A stretch of 7,607 nucleotides of DNA from Phascolarctobacterium succinatutens CAG:287 (GTDB lineage Bacteria > Bacillota > Negativicutes > Acidaminococcales > Acidaminococcaceae), in assembly GCF_000434895.1 (NCBI RefSeq), contig NZ_FR892749.1, forward strand, positions 40,737 to 48,343, written 5' to 3'. Every line of letters begins with the position of its first letter. Within the stretch, counting starts at the first letter, position 1. Position numbers and translations under genes: made by a program. A model generated the notes under the pieces. That model saw only the letters and a program-made list of their open reading frames with translations, did no database searches and was not told where the DNA came from. This document shows positions 1 through 6,805 of the stretch, in pieces.

Positions 1-846
1 ACGACGCTCCTCCTCCACAACGGGGAAGTCAACGCCGGTAACCTTTTTGGCGCTGTCAATCATCTGGCGCACGCTGAAGCCATTTTCGCTGCCCAAGTTA
101 TACACACGGCTGCTGCCGCCGCTCAAAAGATGCTTGAGCGCCAGCACATGCGCCTTCGCCAAATCGCAGACATGAATATAATCACGCACACAGGTACCGT
201 CAGCCGTCGGATAATCGGTACCGAAGATGGAAACCTGCTTGCGCACGCCCTGCGCTGTTTTCAGAATCAGAGGAATCAGATGACTTTCCGGGCTGTGGTC
301 CTCGCCGATATCACGCGTAAGAGAAGCACCCACAGCGTTAAAATAACGCAAAGCCACATAACGCATATCATAGGCATGATCATAATCCGCCAGCATGCCT
401 TCAATTGCCAGCTTGGTACGGCCATAAACATTGGTCGGTGCCAGACGGCTGTCCTCGGTAATAGGCACTGCTTCCGGCTCACCGTAAACAGCTGCGGTAG
501 AAGAAAATACCATGCGGTCCACACCGGCACCACGCATAGCCTCTAAAAGATGCAGGCTGCCTTCAACATTGTTAAAATAATATTTGGCCGGGTCGGTCAT
601 AGATTCACCTACCAGACTGCTGGCAGCAAAATGAATCACCGCATCAATTTTAAACTGCTCCATAATGTGCTTGGCAAAACGCACATCATGGATATCACCC
701 TCTACCAGCTGCACCTCGTCCGGCACAGCTGCCTCATGGCCGGTAGAAAAATTATCATAAACAATAGGAGTAAAGCCGCTCTTTTGCAGCTCCTTCACTA
801 CATGGGAGCCAATATAACCTGCTCCGCCGGTAACAAGGATATTCAT
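1..846 (-). CDS. galE: UDP-glucose 4-epimerase, 3' end cut off by the window
   Basis: Interconverts UDP-glucose and UDP-galactose in the cytoplasm with bound NAD (Leloir pathway; precursor supply for surface glycans). The 282 visible codons start MNILVTGGAGYIGSH, with the dinucleotide-binding glycine motif GGAGYIG at residues 7-13 and the acidic YDN at 30-32. The short-chain dehydrogenase catalytic set is present: SSTAAVYG at 115-122, and YGRTK at 141-145 giving Tyr141 and Lys145. The ALRYFNAVGA block (165-174) and RDYIHVCDLA (221-230) are family hallmarks. Family members are about 330 residues, so roughly 45 C-terminal residues lie outside the window. The ATG is three bases after the galU stop, and its ribosome site AAGGAG lies inside the end of galU, so the two genes are probably translationally coupled. 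The reading frame is intact as far as it can be seen. Confidence 0.95.
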   Translation of the reverse strand, partial: MNILVTGGAGYIGSHVVKELQKSGFTPIVYDNFSTGHEAAVPDEVQLVEGDIHDVRFAKHIMEQFKIDAVIHFAASSLVGESMTDPAKYYFNNVEGSLHLLEAMRGAGVDRMVFSSTAAVYGEPEAVPITEDSRLAPTNVYGRTKLAIEGMLADYDHAYDMRYVALRYFNAVGASLTRDIGEDHSPESHLIPLILKTAQGVRKQVSIFGTDYPTADGTCVRDYIHVCDLAKAHVLALKHLLSGGSSRVYNLGSENGFSVRQMIDSAKKVTGVDFPVVEEERR

Positions 847-849
847 CGC

Positions 850-1731
850 TTATTTGCTCTCCTTGGCAACGATTCCCTGCAGATAGGTCAGGAACTTGTC
901 ACGCAGTTCAGGACGCTTCAGCGCCATTTCTACAGTTGCCTCCAAGAAGCCCTGCTTATCACCCACATCATAGCGACGTCCTTCAAAATCATAAGCATAC
1001 ATTGCCTGCTCTTTAGCCAAAACCTTGAGTGCATCAGTCAATTGGATTTCATTACCGCGACCAGGCTCGGTTTTTTCCAAAATCGGGAAAATCTCCGGGG
1101 TAATTACATAACGTCCCAAAACCGCCAGACGGGAAGGCGCTTCTTCTACCACAGGCTTTTCTACCATATCATTTACCTTAACAGTGCGTGCTTCACCAGT
1201 CGGTTCACCGGCAACAATGCCATAAGCAGATACCTTCTCCTGCGGCACCTCCTGCACACCTAAAACGCTGGCACCGGTTTTATCATAGACATCAATAAGC
1301 TGCTTCAGCGCAGGCACCTGGCTGTCAACAACGTCATCACCCAACAGTACAGCAAAGGGTTCATCGCCCACAAAATGCTTAGCGCACAAAATAGCATGGC
1401 CAAGTCCACGCGGTTCCTTTTGGCGGATATAGTGAATGCGGATATCAGAAATTTTGCGTACCAGCTCCAGCTCCTTGGTTTTGCCGCTGGCCTCCAGGTT
1501 CAGCTCCAACTCGATGCTGCGGTCGAAATGGTCTTCAATGGCACGCTTGCTGCGGCCGGTAATAATCAGGATATCCTCAATGCCGGAAGCAAGAGCCTCT
1601 TCGATAATATATTGGATGGTCGGTTTATCAACAATAGGCAGCATCTCCTTCGGAGTTGCTTTGGTAGCAGGCAAAAAGCGTGTGCCCAGGCCTGCTGCCG
1701 GAATAACGGCTTTACGTACAGGTTTAAACAT
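850..1731 (-). CDS. galU: UTP--glucose-1-phosphate uridylyltransferase
   Basis: Makes UDP-glucose and pyrophosphate from UTP and glucose-1-phosphate in the cytoplasm. The 293-residue length is normal for bacterial GalU. The nucleotidyltransferase signature AAGLGTRFLPATKATPKEM spans residues 12-30. GDD at 131-133 supplies the metal-binding aspartate, EKP follows at 191-193, GRGNEIQLTDAL at 224-235, and YDVGDKQGFLEA at 254-265 carries the sugar-phosphate-binding lysine. The family also includes dTDP-glucose synthases (RmlA), but the length and the VGDKQGF block favour GalU. The ATG is preceded by AAAGGAG ten bases upstream. It lies between the mutase, which supplies its substrate, and galE, which uses its product. 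A 95-base gap containing a stem-loop separates it from the mutase, and no convincing separate promoter is visible there. Confidence 0.96.
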   Translation of the reverse strand: MFKPVRKAVIPAAGLGTRFLPATKATPKEMLPIVDKPTIQYIIEEALASGIEDILIITGRSKRAIEDHFDRSIELELNLEASGKTKELELVRKISDIRIHYIRQKEPRGLGHAILCAKHFVGDEPFAVLLGDDVVDSQVPALKQLIDVYDKTGASVLGVQEVPQEKVSAYGIVAGEPTGEARTVKVNDMVEKPVVEEAPSRLAVLGRYVITPEIFPILEKTEPGRGNEIQLTDALKVLAKEQAMYAYDFEGRRYDVGDKQGFLEATVEMALKRPELRDKFLTYLQGIVAKESK

Positions 1732-1776
1732 TTAATCTTATCTCCTTTACAGACTCAAATGAAATATATGCATAGC

Positions 1777-1797
1777 AGCACCGCTGCAGGCAGTGCT
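1777..1797 (-). other. Stem-loop between the mutase gene and galU
   Basis: Read on the minus strand, AGCACTGC and GCGGTGCT pair over eight positions (one T-G wobble) around a CTGCA loop. The sequence after it is mixed rather than a run of T, so it is not a classical intrinsic terminator. It could be an RNA processing or stability element, or a weak attenuator, that adjusts galU-galE expression relative to the mutase. The pairing is seen in the sequence; the role is inferred. Confidence 0.4.
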
Positions 1798-1826
1798 TTA
1801 CGAAAAAACACGGATACTCAGGAAAG

Positions 1827-3197
1827 TTAAGCTTCTTCGCCGCCAATAACTTCCAATAATTCTGCTGTCTTCGCAGCAAGCAGCTCCTTATCACCCTTAG
1901 TTTCTACGTTCAGGCGCATTACAGGCTCCGTATTGGATACACGCACATTAAAGCGCCAGTTATCATAAGCAACGCTCAGGCCGTCCAGGTGATCCTGCTC
2001 GCCGTCAGCATATTTTTTGCCCAGCTCTGCCAGTACTGCTGCGGAATCTGCCACCTTGCGGTTTATTTCACCGCTGCAGGGATACATAGCAACGCGCTCG
2101 CCTACCAGCTCGCTGAGCTTTTTACCGCTGCGGCACATCAGCTCAGTTACCAAAAGCCAAGGAATCATGCCGCTGTCGCAGCAGGAGAAATCGCGGAAAT
2201 AATGATGTGCACTCATCTCGCCGCCGTACAGCACGTCATTATTGCGCATGCATTCCTTCATAAAGGCATGACCGCTCTTGCAGCGCACAGGTACACCGCC
2301 GTCACGCTCCAAAATAGCTTCCGTATTCCAGGTCAGGCGCGGGTCGAACATAATCTTCGCACCCGGCTCCTTGTGCAGGAAAACCTCCGCCAGCAGGCCG
2401 ACAATGTAATAGCCTTCGATAAAATCTGCCTTCTCGTCAAACAGGAAGCAGCGGTCGAAATCGCCATCCCAGGCAATACCCAAATCTGCACCGCTCTCGC
2501 GTACAACCTTGGCCGTAGCCTCACGGTTAGGCAGCAGCAGCGGGTTGGGCACACCGTTGGGGAAGGTGCCGTCAGGCGTTTCGTTCAGCGTAATAAACTC
2601 AAACGGCAAATGCTTAGCCAGCTCCTTCAAAATCGGGCCAGCACCACCATTGCCGGGGTTAGCAACAATCTTCATCGGTTTGAGCACACTCGTATCAACG
2701 TAAGTCAGTAAATGCTCAATATAAGCAGGCATAATATCCAGCTGCTCCAAGGCACCCATAGTCTTGCCTGCTACCACCTGATGTGCAAACGGCTTTGTAG
2801 TAGCAACCATCTCACCAATTTCCTTCAGACCGGTATCGCTGGAAACAGGACGCGCATCACGACGCACCAGCTTCATGCCATTGTATTCCTTAGGATTATG
2901 GCTGGCAGTAACCATAATACCGCCATCTGCTTTCAGATGCGCGGTAGCAAAATAAATCATTTCTGTACCACACTGGCCGATATCAATAACCTTGGTACCG
3001 CCATGGCGCAGTCCCTCTGTCAGCGCATCTACCAATGCTCTACCGCTCAGGCGGATATCATGTCCGACAACAACAGTTTCTGCAGCAAACATTGCTGAAA
3101 AAATGCGTCCCATACGGTAAGCCATTTCCTCATTAACCTCCGTAGGGTAAACACCACGTACATCGTAAGCCTTGAAAGCCTTATTTGTAACTTGCAT
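1827..3197 (-). CDS. manB: Phosphomannomutase/phosphoglucomutase (CpsG/ManB type)
   Basis: Alpha-D-phosphohexomutase that moves phosphate between C6 and C1 of mannose or glucose. It supplies mannose-1-phosphate for GDP-mannose or glucose-1-phosphate for GalU. All four family regions are present in 456 residues, the normal length. The phosphoserine loop TASHNP (97-102) carries Ser99, the metal-binding loop DGDFDR is at 244-249, the sugar-recognition loop GEMSAHHYF at 326-334, and the phosphate-binding loop RVSNTEP at 419-425. The wording of these loops (GEMSAHHYFRDF, GIAWDGDFDRCF) matches enterobacterial CpsG/ManB rather than glucosamine mutase GlmM. Sequence alone cannot fix the sugar preference. 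The adjacent galU and galE favour at least some phosphoglucomutase activity. The ATG has an AAAAAAGGAG ribosome site nine bases upstream and is the first gene of its transcription unit. Confidence 0.9.
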   Translation of the reverse strand: MQVTNKAFKAYDVRGVYPTEVNEEMAYRMGRIFSAMFAAETVVVGHDIRLSGRALVDALTEGLRHGGTKVIDIGQCGTEMIYFATAHLKADGGIMVTASHNPKEYNGMKLVRRDARPVSSDTGLKEIGEMVATTKPFAHQVVAGKTMGALEQLDIMPAYIEHLLTYVDTSVLKPMKIVANPGNGGAGPILKELAKHLPFEFITLNETPDGTFPNGVPNPLLLPNREATAKVVRESGADLGIAWDGDFDRCFLFDEKADFIEGYYIVGLLAEVFLHKEPGAKIMFDPRLTWNTEAILERDGGVPVRCKSGHAFMKECMRNNDVLYGGEMSAHHYFRDFSCCDSGMIPWLLVTELMCRSGKKLSELVGERVAMYPCSGEINRKVADSAAVLAELGKKYADGEQDHLDGLSVAYDNWRFNVRVSNTEPVMRLNVETKGDKELLAAKTAELLEVIGGEEA

Positions 3198-3218
3198 TTC
3201 TCTATTCTCCTTTTTTAT

Positions 3219-3247
3219 AGTGTATTTAGCAAAATTTCATTGTTCAA
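3219..3247 (-). promoter_or_regulatory. Sigma-70-type promoter for the mutase-galU-galE operon
   Basis: On the minus strand TTGAAC (3247-3242) is followed after exactly 17 bases by TACACT (3224-3219), each matching the consensus at four of six positions. It sits just downstream of the ptuB terminator and about 20 bases before the mutase start. A nearer TATAAA (3218-3213) would place the start of transcription inside the ribosome site and is less likely. Confidence 0.5.
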
Positions 3248-3270
3248 GAACCATTTTATATTATTCTTCA

Positions 3271-3309
3271 TCAAACAAAAAAATCCTGCCTGCATTGCAG
3301 ACAGGATTT
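3271..3309 (-). terminator. Rho-independent terminator after ptuB
   Basis: On the minus strand AAATCCTGTCTG (3309-3298) pairs with CAGGCAGGATTT (3292-3281), a 12-bp stem with one T-G wobble and a 5-base CAATG loop. A run of seven T, then GTTTGA, follows. It begins five bases after the ptuB stop. The plus-strand side lacks a T run, so it acts in the leftward direction only. It should end transcription of the ATPase/HNH pair before the sugar operon. Confidence 0.93.
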
Positions 3310-3314
3310 AAATG

Positions 3315-4094
3315 CTACAGCTTAGCACCGCTCGCACGGATAACTTCTTCCGCCGCCTCACCCAGATACCAACGGATAACGGAAAAGAAAGGTAGCGTCA
3401 TACCATTATAGTCAGGCACCAGACAGATGGTTGCCAACATTTCCAAAACTTCATCCAGCTCTCGGCCCTTACTAAGCTCCTCACTTATCTGGTCCTCCAG
3501 TGTATGGATTACCTCTCGGCGCATGCGCATCAGCCGCGGCGCATTCAGATTCAGCTCACGGATAGTGCTGCGCGCCTTCCCCTGCAAATCTTTGGGGCAG
3601 GTATCTTCGTCTACATACATCCGCCCGCTATGCTCGGCATAACGGAACAGACGGATTTTGCCGGGAATCTTCAGCGGATTGAGGATATAGTTTGTAATTT
3701 CACGCCCACCCTTAGGCACATCGCAGCTGCGGTCACGCTTCTGGCTGGAATAGCGCCACTCGGGATCAGGCACATAAGGCTGACTGCCGCCGTGGCACAC
3801 GCCCAACAGATTGCGCCAATCCAAATGATAGTTGTGCCCGTGCTCCTGCGTAGCATTTTTCGGATAAAAATGCTCTACGCGGAAGTCGTCAACCTCGCCT
3901 TCCTCCTCCGCCAGCTTAATGCCTACCTCACAATAAGCGCAAAGGCCGTGCTGGTCACGCAAAATTGCTTCGCGCACCTGTTTGTAGCCCTTGCGGCAGC
4001 GACGACGGAAATGCTCCCAGGTTTCCTCAGGATTATGCAGACGGTAATGCCTGAGAAGCTCCGGTTCTTCCTTGCTTTTATAAACACGTTTCAT
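3315..4094 (-). CDS. ptuB: PtuB-like HNH endonuclease (TIGR02646 family), Septu-type defence nuclease
   Basis: A 259-residue predicted nuclease, the effector half of a Septu-like pair. The zinc/HNH layout is visible in order: CAYC at residues 52-55, VEHFYPK at 73-79 with the candidate catalytic His75, DWRNLLGVCHGG at 92-103 with Asn95, Cys100 and His101, CDVPKG at 124-129, and LNPL at 139-142. A helical C-terminal half ends in the PFFSVIRWYL block (235-244), as in TIGR02646 proteins. The open frame extends 26 codons further upstream to base 4172, but that part overlaps the ATPase gene. The ATG at 4094 is preferred because it overlaps the ATPase stop as ATGA, typical of coupled translation, and yields a family-like start (MKRVYKSKEEPELL). 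In characterised Septu and retron-Ec78 systems PtuB acts in complex with PtuA. The target of this one (phage DNA or host RNA) cannot be read from the sequence. Confidence 0.82.
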   Translation of the reverse strand: MKRVYKSKEEPELLRHYRLHNPEETWEHFRRRCRKGYKQVREAILRDQHGLCAYCEVGIKLAEEEGEVDDFRVEHFYPKNATQEHGHNYHLDWRNLLGVCHGGSQPYVPDPEWRYSSQKRDRSCDVPKGGREITNYILNPLKIPGKIRLFRYAEHSGRMYVDEDTCPKDLQGKARSTIRELNLNAPRLMRMRREVIHTLEDQISEELSKGRELDEVLEMLATICLVPDYNGMTLPFFSVIRWYLGEAAEEVIRASGAKL

Positions 4095-5407
4095 GAGCGC
4101 CTCCTGCGGAACTGACGCATACGGATATCCATATCCGCACGCAGCAGAGCAGGCTCCTTGCCCTTGGACCATTTATCCAGCTTTTTGCGCAGCTCCAGCG
4201 CCTCCGGCGTATCCCAGGCATCCTCGCTCACCAGCTGCAGATAACGCTTTAAATCCTGCACAATCGGCAGAGCTTGCGGACGTGGGCTCACATTCTGGAT
4301 ATCCTGCAGCAGCTGATAGCTGTTGGCGCCCAAGGAAAAATCTACGTGGCGCACGCCTTCGAACTGCTTGCCCCAAGCCAATACACGAATGCTCTCTGCC
4401 GGCACGCTGCTAAGCACCTGCGCACTATGCGTAGTCACTACAAACTGTACCATCGGGAAGGTTTTCTGCAAATCCAGCAGTACCGTCTGCTGCCACAGCG
4501 GGTGCAGATGCATTTCTACCTCATCAATCAATACAAGTCCCGGAGTCTTGGTTACCGCATCCTCACGCAGCTGCGGATTCAGACGCGCCATGCGATAGGC
4601 CAGGTCAGCCACCATGCTGATAATACTGCGGAAGCCGTCGCTCAATTCATCTACCACCATCTCACCCATATCAGGGTGACTGACAACAAAGCATTTCAGG
4701 CGATAATTATAATATAAATCACGCAGGCCGGTGCTTTCCAGACACACGTCGACAGCGTTCTGAATCGCATTCTTCAGCATCACATTGCGCTTCACCTCTG
4801 CGCTGTACTGCTGCTCTGACTGCGCACACTTGGTAACGTACTCAAACCATTTTCCGAAGGTGCTGTAGGAAGAAGACGGCTCCAGACATTCCTCGTAGCC
4901 TACATTGCGTTCCATCAGCGATTTATGAAAATTTGTCATCAGCTTGCTGTCTACCCAAATGCGCTGAGTACCGTAATAGGCCAACACCGGCAGCAGCCTG
5001 TTGCCGTTCTCCTTGGCATCGTGCGCCAATGCACAGCCACGTTCGCACAGCTCATCAGCATCATCCTCAGGCACATTCCCCTCCAGCAGGCGGCGGGTAC
5101 AGGTAAGCTTTTTGCCATAAACCTCACCCTCCAGCTTAATTTCTACCGGATAATGGCATTCCATACCATCAATATGACGCATATCCTTTTTATAAACAGG
5201 CACACGTCGCACATCCTGGGGAGTAATTTGCCTGCCACTGGCATCAAAGCTGCGCAGATAAGGCTCCAGAGCAATTGCCAACGCATCAAAAATTGCCGTC
5301 TTACCCTTGCCGTTTTCGCCAACAATAACTGTCAGCCTAGGTTCAAAATCAATATCAAGCTCATCGTAACAACGGAAATTCTTCAGCCTTAATCTTTCTA
5401 TCTGCAT
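4091..5407 (-). CDS. ptuA: PtuA-like AAA/ABC-type ATPase (COG3950-like), Septu-type defence sensor
   Basis: A 438-residue SMC/ABC-like ATPase. The N-terminus LRLKNFRCYDELDIDF (6-21) leads to the Walker A motif GENGKGKT at residues 30-37. An inserted helical and charged region spans about 60-250. An ABC-signature-like LSDGF is at 255-259, Walker B LVLIDEVEMHLHP at 291-303 (Asp295, Glu296), and a switch histidine lies in TTHSAQ (325-330, His327). The remaining 110 residues are a helical tail. No Toprim domain is seen, which separates it from OLD/GajA-type nucleases and fits a partner that relies on a separate nuclease. Its stop overlaps the ptuB start by four bases. The ATG is placed by GGAGGT (5419-5414) seven bases upstream. 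It is presumed to hold and control the HNH partner according to nucleotide state or infection. A recombination-related ATPase role is possible, but the TIGR02646 neighbour argues for defence. Confidence 0.82.
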   Translation of the reverse strand: MQIERLRLKNFRCYDELDIDFEPRLTVIVGENGKGKTAIFDALAIALEPYLRSFDASGRQITPQDVRRVPVYKKDMRHIDGMECHYPVEIKLEGEVYGKKLTCTRRLLEGNVPEDDADELCERGCALAHDAKENGNRLLPVLAYYGTQRIWVDSKLMTNFHKSLMERNVGYEECLEPSSSYSTFGKWFEYVTKCAQSEQQYSAEVKRNVMLKNAIQNAVDVCLESTGLRDLYYNYRLKCFVVSHPDMGEMVVDELSDGFRSIISMVADLAYRMARLNPQLREDAVTKTPGLVLIDEVEMHLHPLWQQTVLLDLQKTFPMVQFVVTTHSAQVLSSVPAESIRVLAWGKQFEGVRHVDFSLGANSYQLLQDIQNVSPRPQALPIVQDLKRYLQLVSEDAWDTPEALELRKKLDKWSKGKEPALLRADMDIRMRQFRRRRS

Positions 5408-5439
5408 AATCTGACCTCCGTTTCTGTATCTCTGCTTAC

Positions 5440-5468
5440 ATTATAGCATTAATTGCATCCCATACTAA
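5440..5468 (-). promoter_or_regulatory. Extended -10 promoter for ptuA-ptuB
   Basis: On the minus strand a perfect TATAAT (5445-5440) is preceded by TGC, making an extended -10 element (TGCTATAAT). TTAGTA lies 17 bases upstream (5468-5463), a weak -35 that an extended -10 can tolerate. An A-rich tract immediately upstream (5476-5471 region) resembles an UP element. The predicted leader is about 25-30 bases and contains the GGAGGT ribosome site. Confidence 0.6.
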
Positions 5469-5485
5469 GATTTTTTACAGTTTTA

Positions 5486-5515
5486 TTATGATTTTTTTGT
5501 GGCAGGGTGTATAAT
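5486..5515 (+). promoter_or_regulatory. Probable promoter for the DUF401 gene
   Basis: A perfect TATAAT at 5510-5515 lies about 70 bases before the chosen start. The best -35 is poor: TTATGA at 5486-5491 with an 18-base spacer. The T-rich stretch around it (5471-5499) may help. It faces away from the ptuA promoter, so the two share about 70 bases of DNA and could be affected by the same regulator. Confidence 0.45.
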
Positions 5516-5530
5516 AAATAAACATCATCA

Positions 5531-5559
5531 GCAATTACTTGGTACTTGCCAACAATTAC
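5531..5559 (+). repeat. Paired repeats in the DUF401 leader
   Basis: CAATTAC occurs at 5532-5538 and again at 5553-5559, 21 bases apart (two helical turns). Between them is an inverted pair TTGG (5539-5542) and CCAA (5549-5552). GCAATTA also occurs in inverted orientation (TAATTGC, 5450-5456) just upstream of the ptuA -10 box. This could be an operator or a small leader hairpin. The repeats are short enough that chance is a real alternative. Confidence 0.3.
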
Positions 5560-5582
5560 GCAACCGAAAGGAAAAACTGTTT

Positions 5583-6794
5583 ATGAATATATTTCTTCTG
5601 CTTACAATCGCCATGCTCATGATTATCCTCATGCTGCGGCGTCACATTCCCATCGGCCCCTGTATGCTCACCAGCGGTATTTTTATCTGGCTGATGAAAG
5701 CACCGGAGCTGACGTATCTGGTGCAGGCATTACGCGAAACGCTGACAATGCCGCGCACCTATGATATTCTTTTTGCCCTCTATTTTGTCATGTGCCTGGA
5801 AATCGAGCTGCGCACCAGCGGTGCACTGGCCGGTATGGTGCAGGCGCTGCAACGCATCTTTTCCAGTGCTAAGGTAACCCTAGCCGTGATGCCTGCCTTC
5901 TTAGGCCTGCTACCGTCACTTGGCGGCGCACGCTTCTCGGCTCCTATTGTAGAGGAAGCCAGCAAAAATCTGCCTATCGAACAGAACCACAAGGCAGCCA
6001 TCAATTTTTGGTTCCGCCATATCTTTGAATTTTCCAGTCCGATTATTCCCGGTATGATTATGGCCTGCAACATTGCCGGTGTCAGCTACGGTGAATTCAT
6101 CCTGCATCTGGCCTGGCTAACCGTACTAGCCTTCTCCGCAGGCTGGTTTGTTCTCATCCGCCCCATCAAAGCGGAAAACAGCCATACCGAAAAAATTAAT
6201 AATGATAGTCAGGGTACACAGGATTTATGGTTGGCGCTCTCGCCTGTCATTATTACTTTTATTCTCGTAGTATTCTTCGGCTTTAATGCCTCCGCCGGCA
6301 TGGGATTGGTAACAGCCTGCCTTTTTCTGGTACTTCGCTTTACTAAACGCGAGGTCGGCCTCAAGGATGTTGTTATCGGTGCGCTGGACATCAAAATGTT
6401 TCTCAATGTGCTCTGCATCCTCTACTTCATTCAGATTTTGACCGTCACCCACGTGCTGCAGGAAATCGTCGCAGCCTTCCAAAGCTCTCCGTTGCCGGTG
6501 CCTGTTATCATCGCCTGCGTCAGCTTCATCATCGGCGTGCTTACAGGTATGTCACAAGGACACGTGGCCATCGTTATGCCCATTGTCGCCGCTATGCAGA
6601 CAGGCAGCCTGAACCTGGCCGGCGTTGCCATGGCCTTTGGTATTGCGGGGCAGATGCTCACACCTACGCATATGTGTCTTGTCATCACTGTCGATTATTT
6701 CAAAGCCAACTTTTTCAAAACGCTTAAGCCTGTACTTCTGTGTGAAATAATCATTTTGACTATCTTTACAGTTTATACTTATTTTACATGGTGA
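5583..6794 (+). CDS. DUF401 family integral membrane protein, predicted transporter
   Basis: A 403-residue, strongly hydrophobic protein with about ten or more membrane segments, clear ones near residues 3-19, 22-38, 58-75, 98-115, 172-193, 218-234, 272-288, 304-320, 345-365 and 382-401. The block LLPSLGGARFSAPIVEEAS (109-127) and the C-terminal GQMLTPTHMCLVITVDYF (356-373) are characteristic of DUF401 (PF04165) proteins. A polar loop at 196-216 separates two halves. The glycine/proline-rich stretches at 107-121 and 321-333 sit in comparable places in each half, which suggests the duplicated, re-entrant-loop design of ion-transporter-like permeases (inference). The substrate is unknown. An in-frame GTG at 5499 would add 28 residues, but it lies upstream of the -10 box. 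The ATG at 5583 has AAAGGA ten bases upstream and starts directly at the first membrane helix. Confidence 0.82.
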   Translation: MNIFLLLTIAMLMIILMLRRHIPIGPCMLTSGIFIWLMKAPELTYLVQALRETLTMPRTYDILFALYFVMCLEIELRTSGALAGMVQALQRIFSSAKVTLAVMPAFLGLLPSLGGARFSAPIVEEASKNLPIEQNHKAAINFWFRHIFEFSSPIIPGMIMACNIAGVSYGEFILHLAWLTVLAFSAGWFVLIRPIKAENSHTEKINNDSQGTQDLWLALSPVIITFILVVFFGFNASAGMGLVTACLFLVLRFTKREVGLKDVVIGALDIKMFLNVLCILYFIQILTVTHVLQEIVAAFQSSPLPVPVIIACVSFIIGVLTGMSQGHVAIVMPIVAAMQTGSLNLAGVAMAFGIAGQMLTPTHMCLVITVDYFKANFFKTLKPVLLCEIIILTIFTVYTYFTW

Positions 6795-6805
6795 ATTTTT
6801 TGTGC

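Noticed and set aside
550..1263. 237-codon open frame on the plus strand over galE and galU
   Set aside because: It is antisense to two unambiguous genes, its translation matches no recognisable family, and it has no ribosome site or promoter.
1989..2711. 240-codon open frame on the plus strand over the mutase gene
   Set aside because: It is antisense to a mutase with all catalytic loops intact; the open frame is a codon-usage shadow.
3504..4115. 203-codon open frame on the plus strand over ptuB
   Set aside because: It is antisense to the HNH gene, with no start signals and no recognisable domains.
4095..4172. 26-residue N-terminal extension of the HNH protein
   Set aside because: It lies wholly inside the ATPase coding region in another frame and is low in family-like features; the ATGA overlap start is better.
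5499..5582. 28-residue N-terminal extension of the DUF401 protein from a GTG
   Set aside because: It would start upstream of the likely -10 box, has no ribosome site, and adds a polar segment before the natural first membrane helix.
5408..5582. Possible retron RNA or reverse transcriptase next to the PtuA/PtuB-like pair
   Set aside because: The gap is 175 bases, occupied by two promoters, without long inverted arms, and no reverse transcriptase frame (no YxDD region) is visible in the window.
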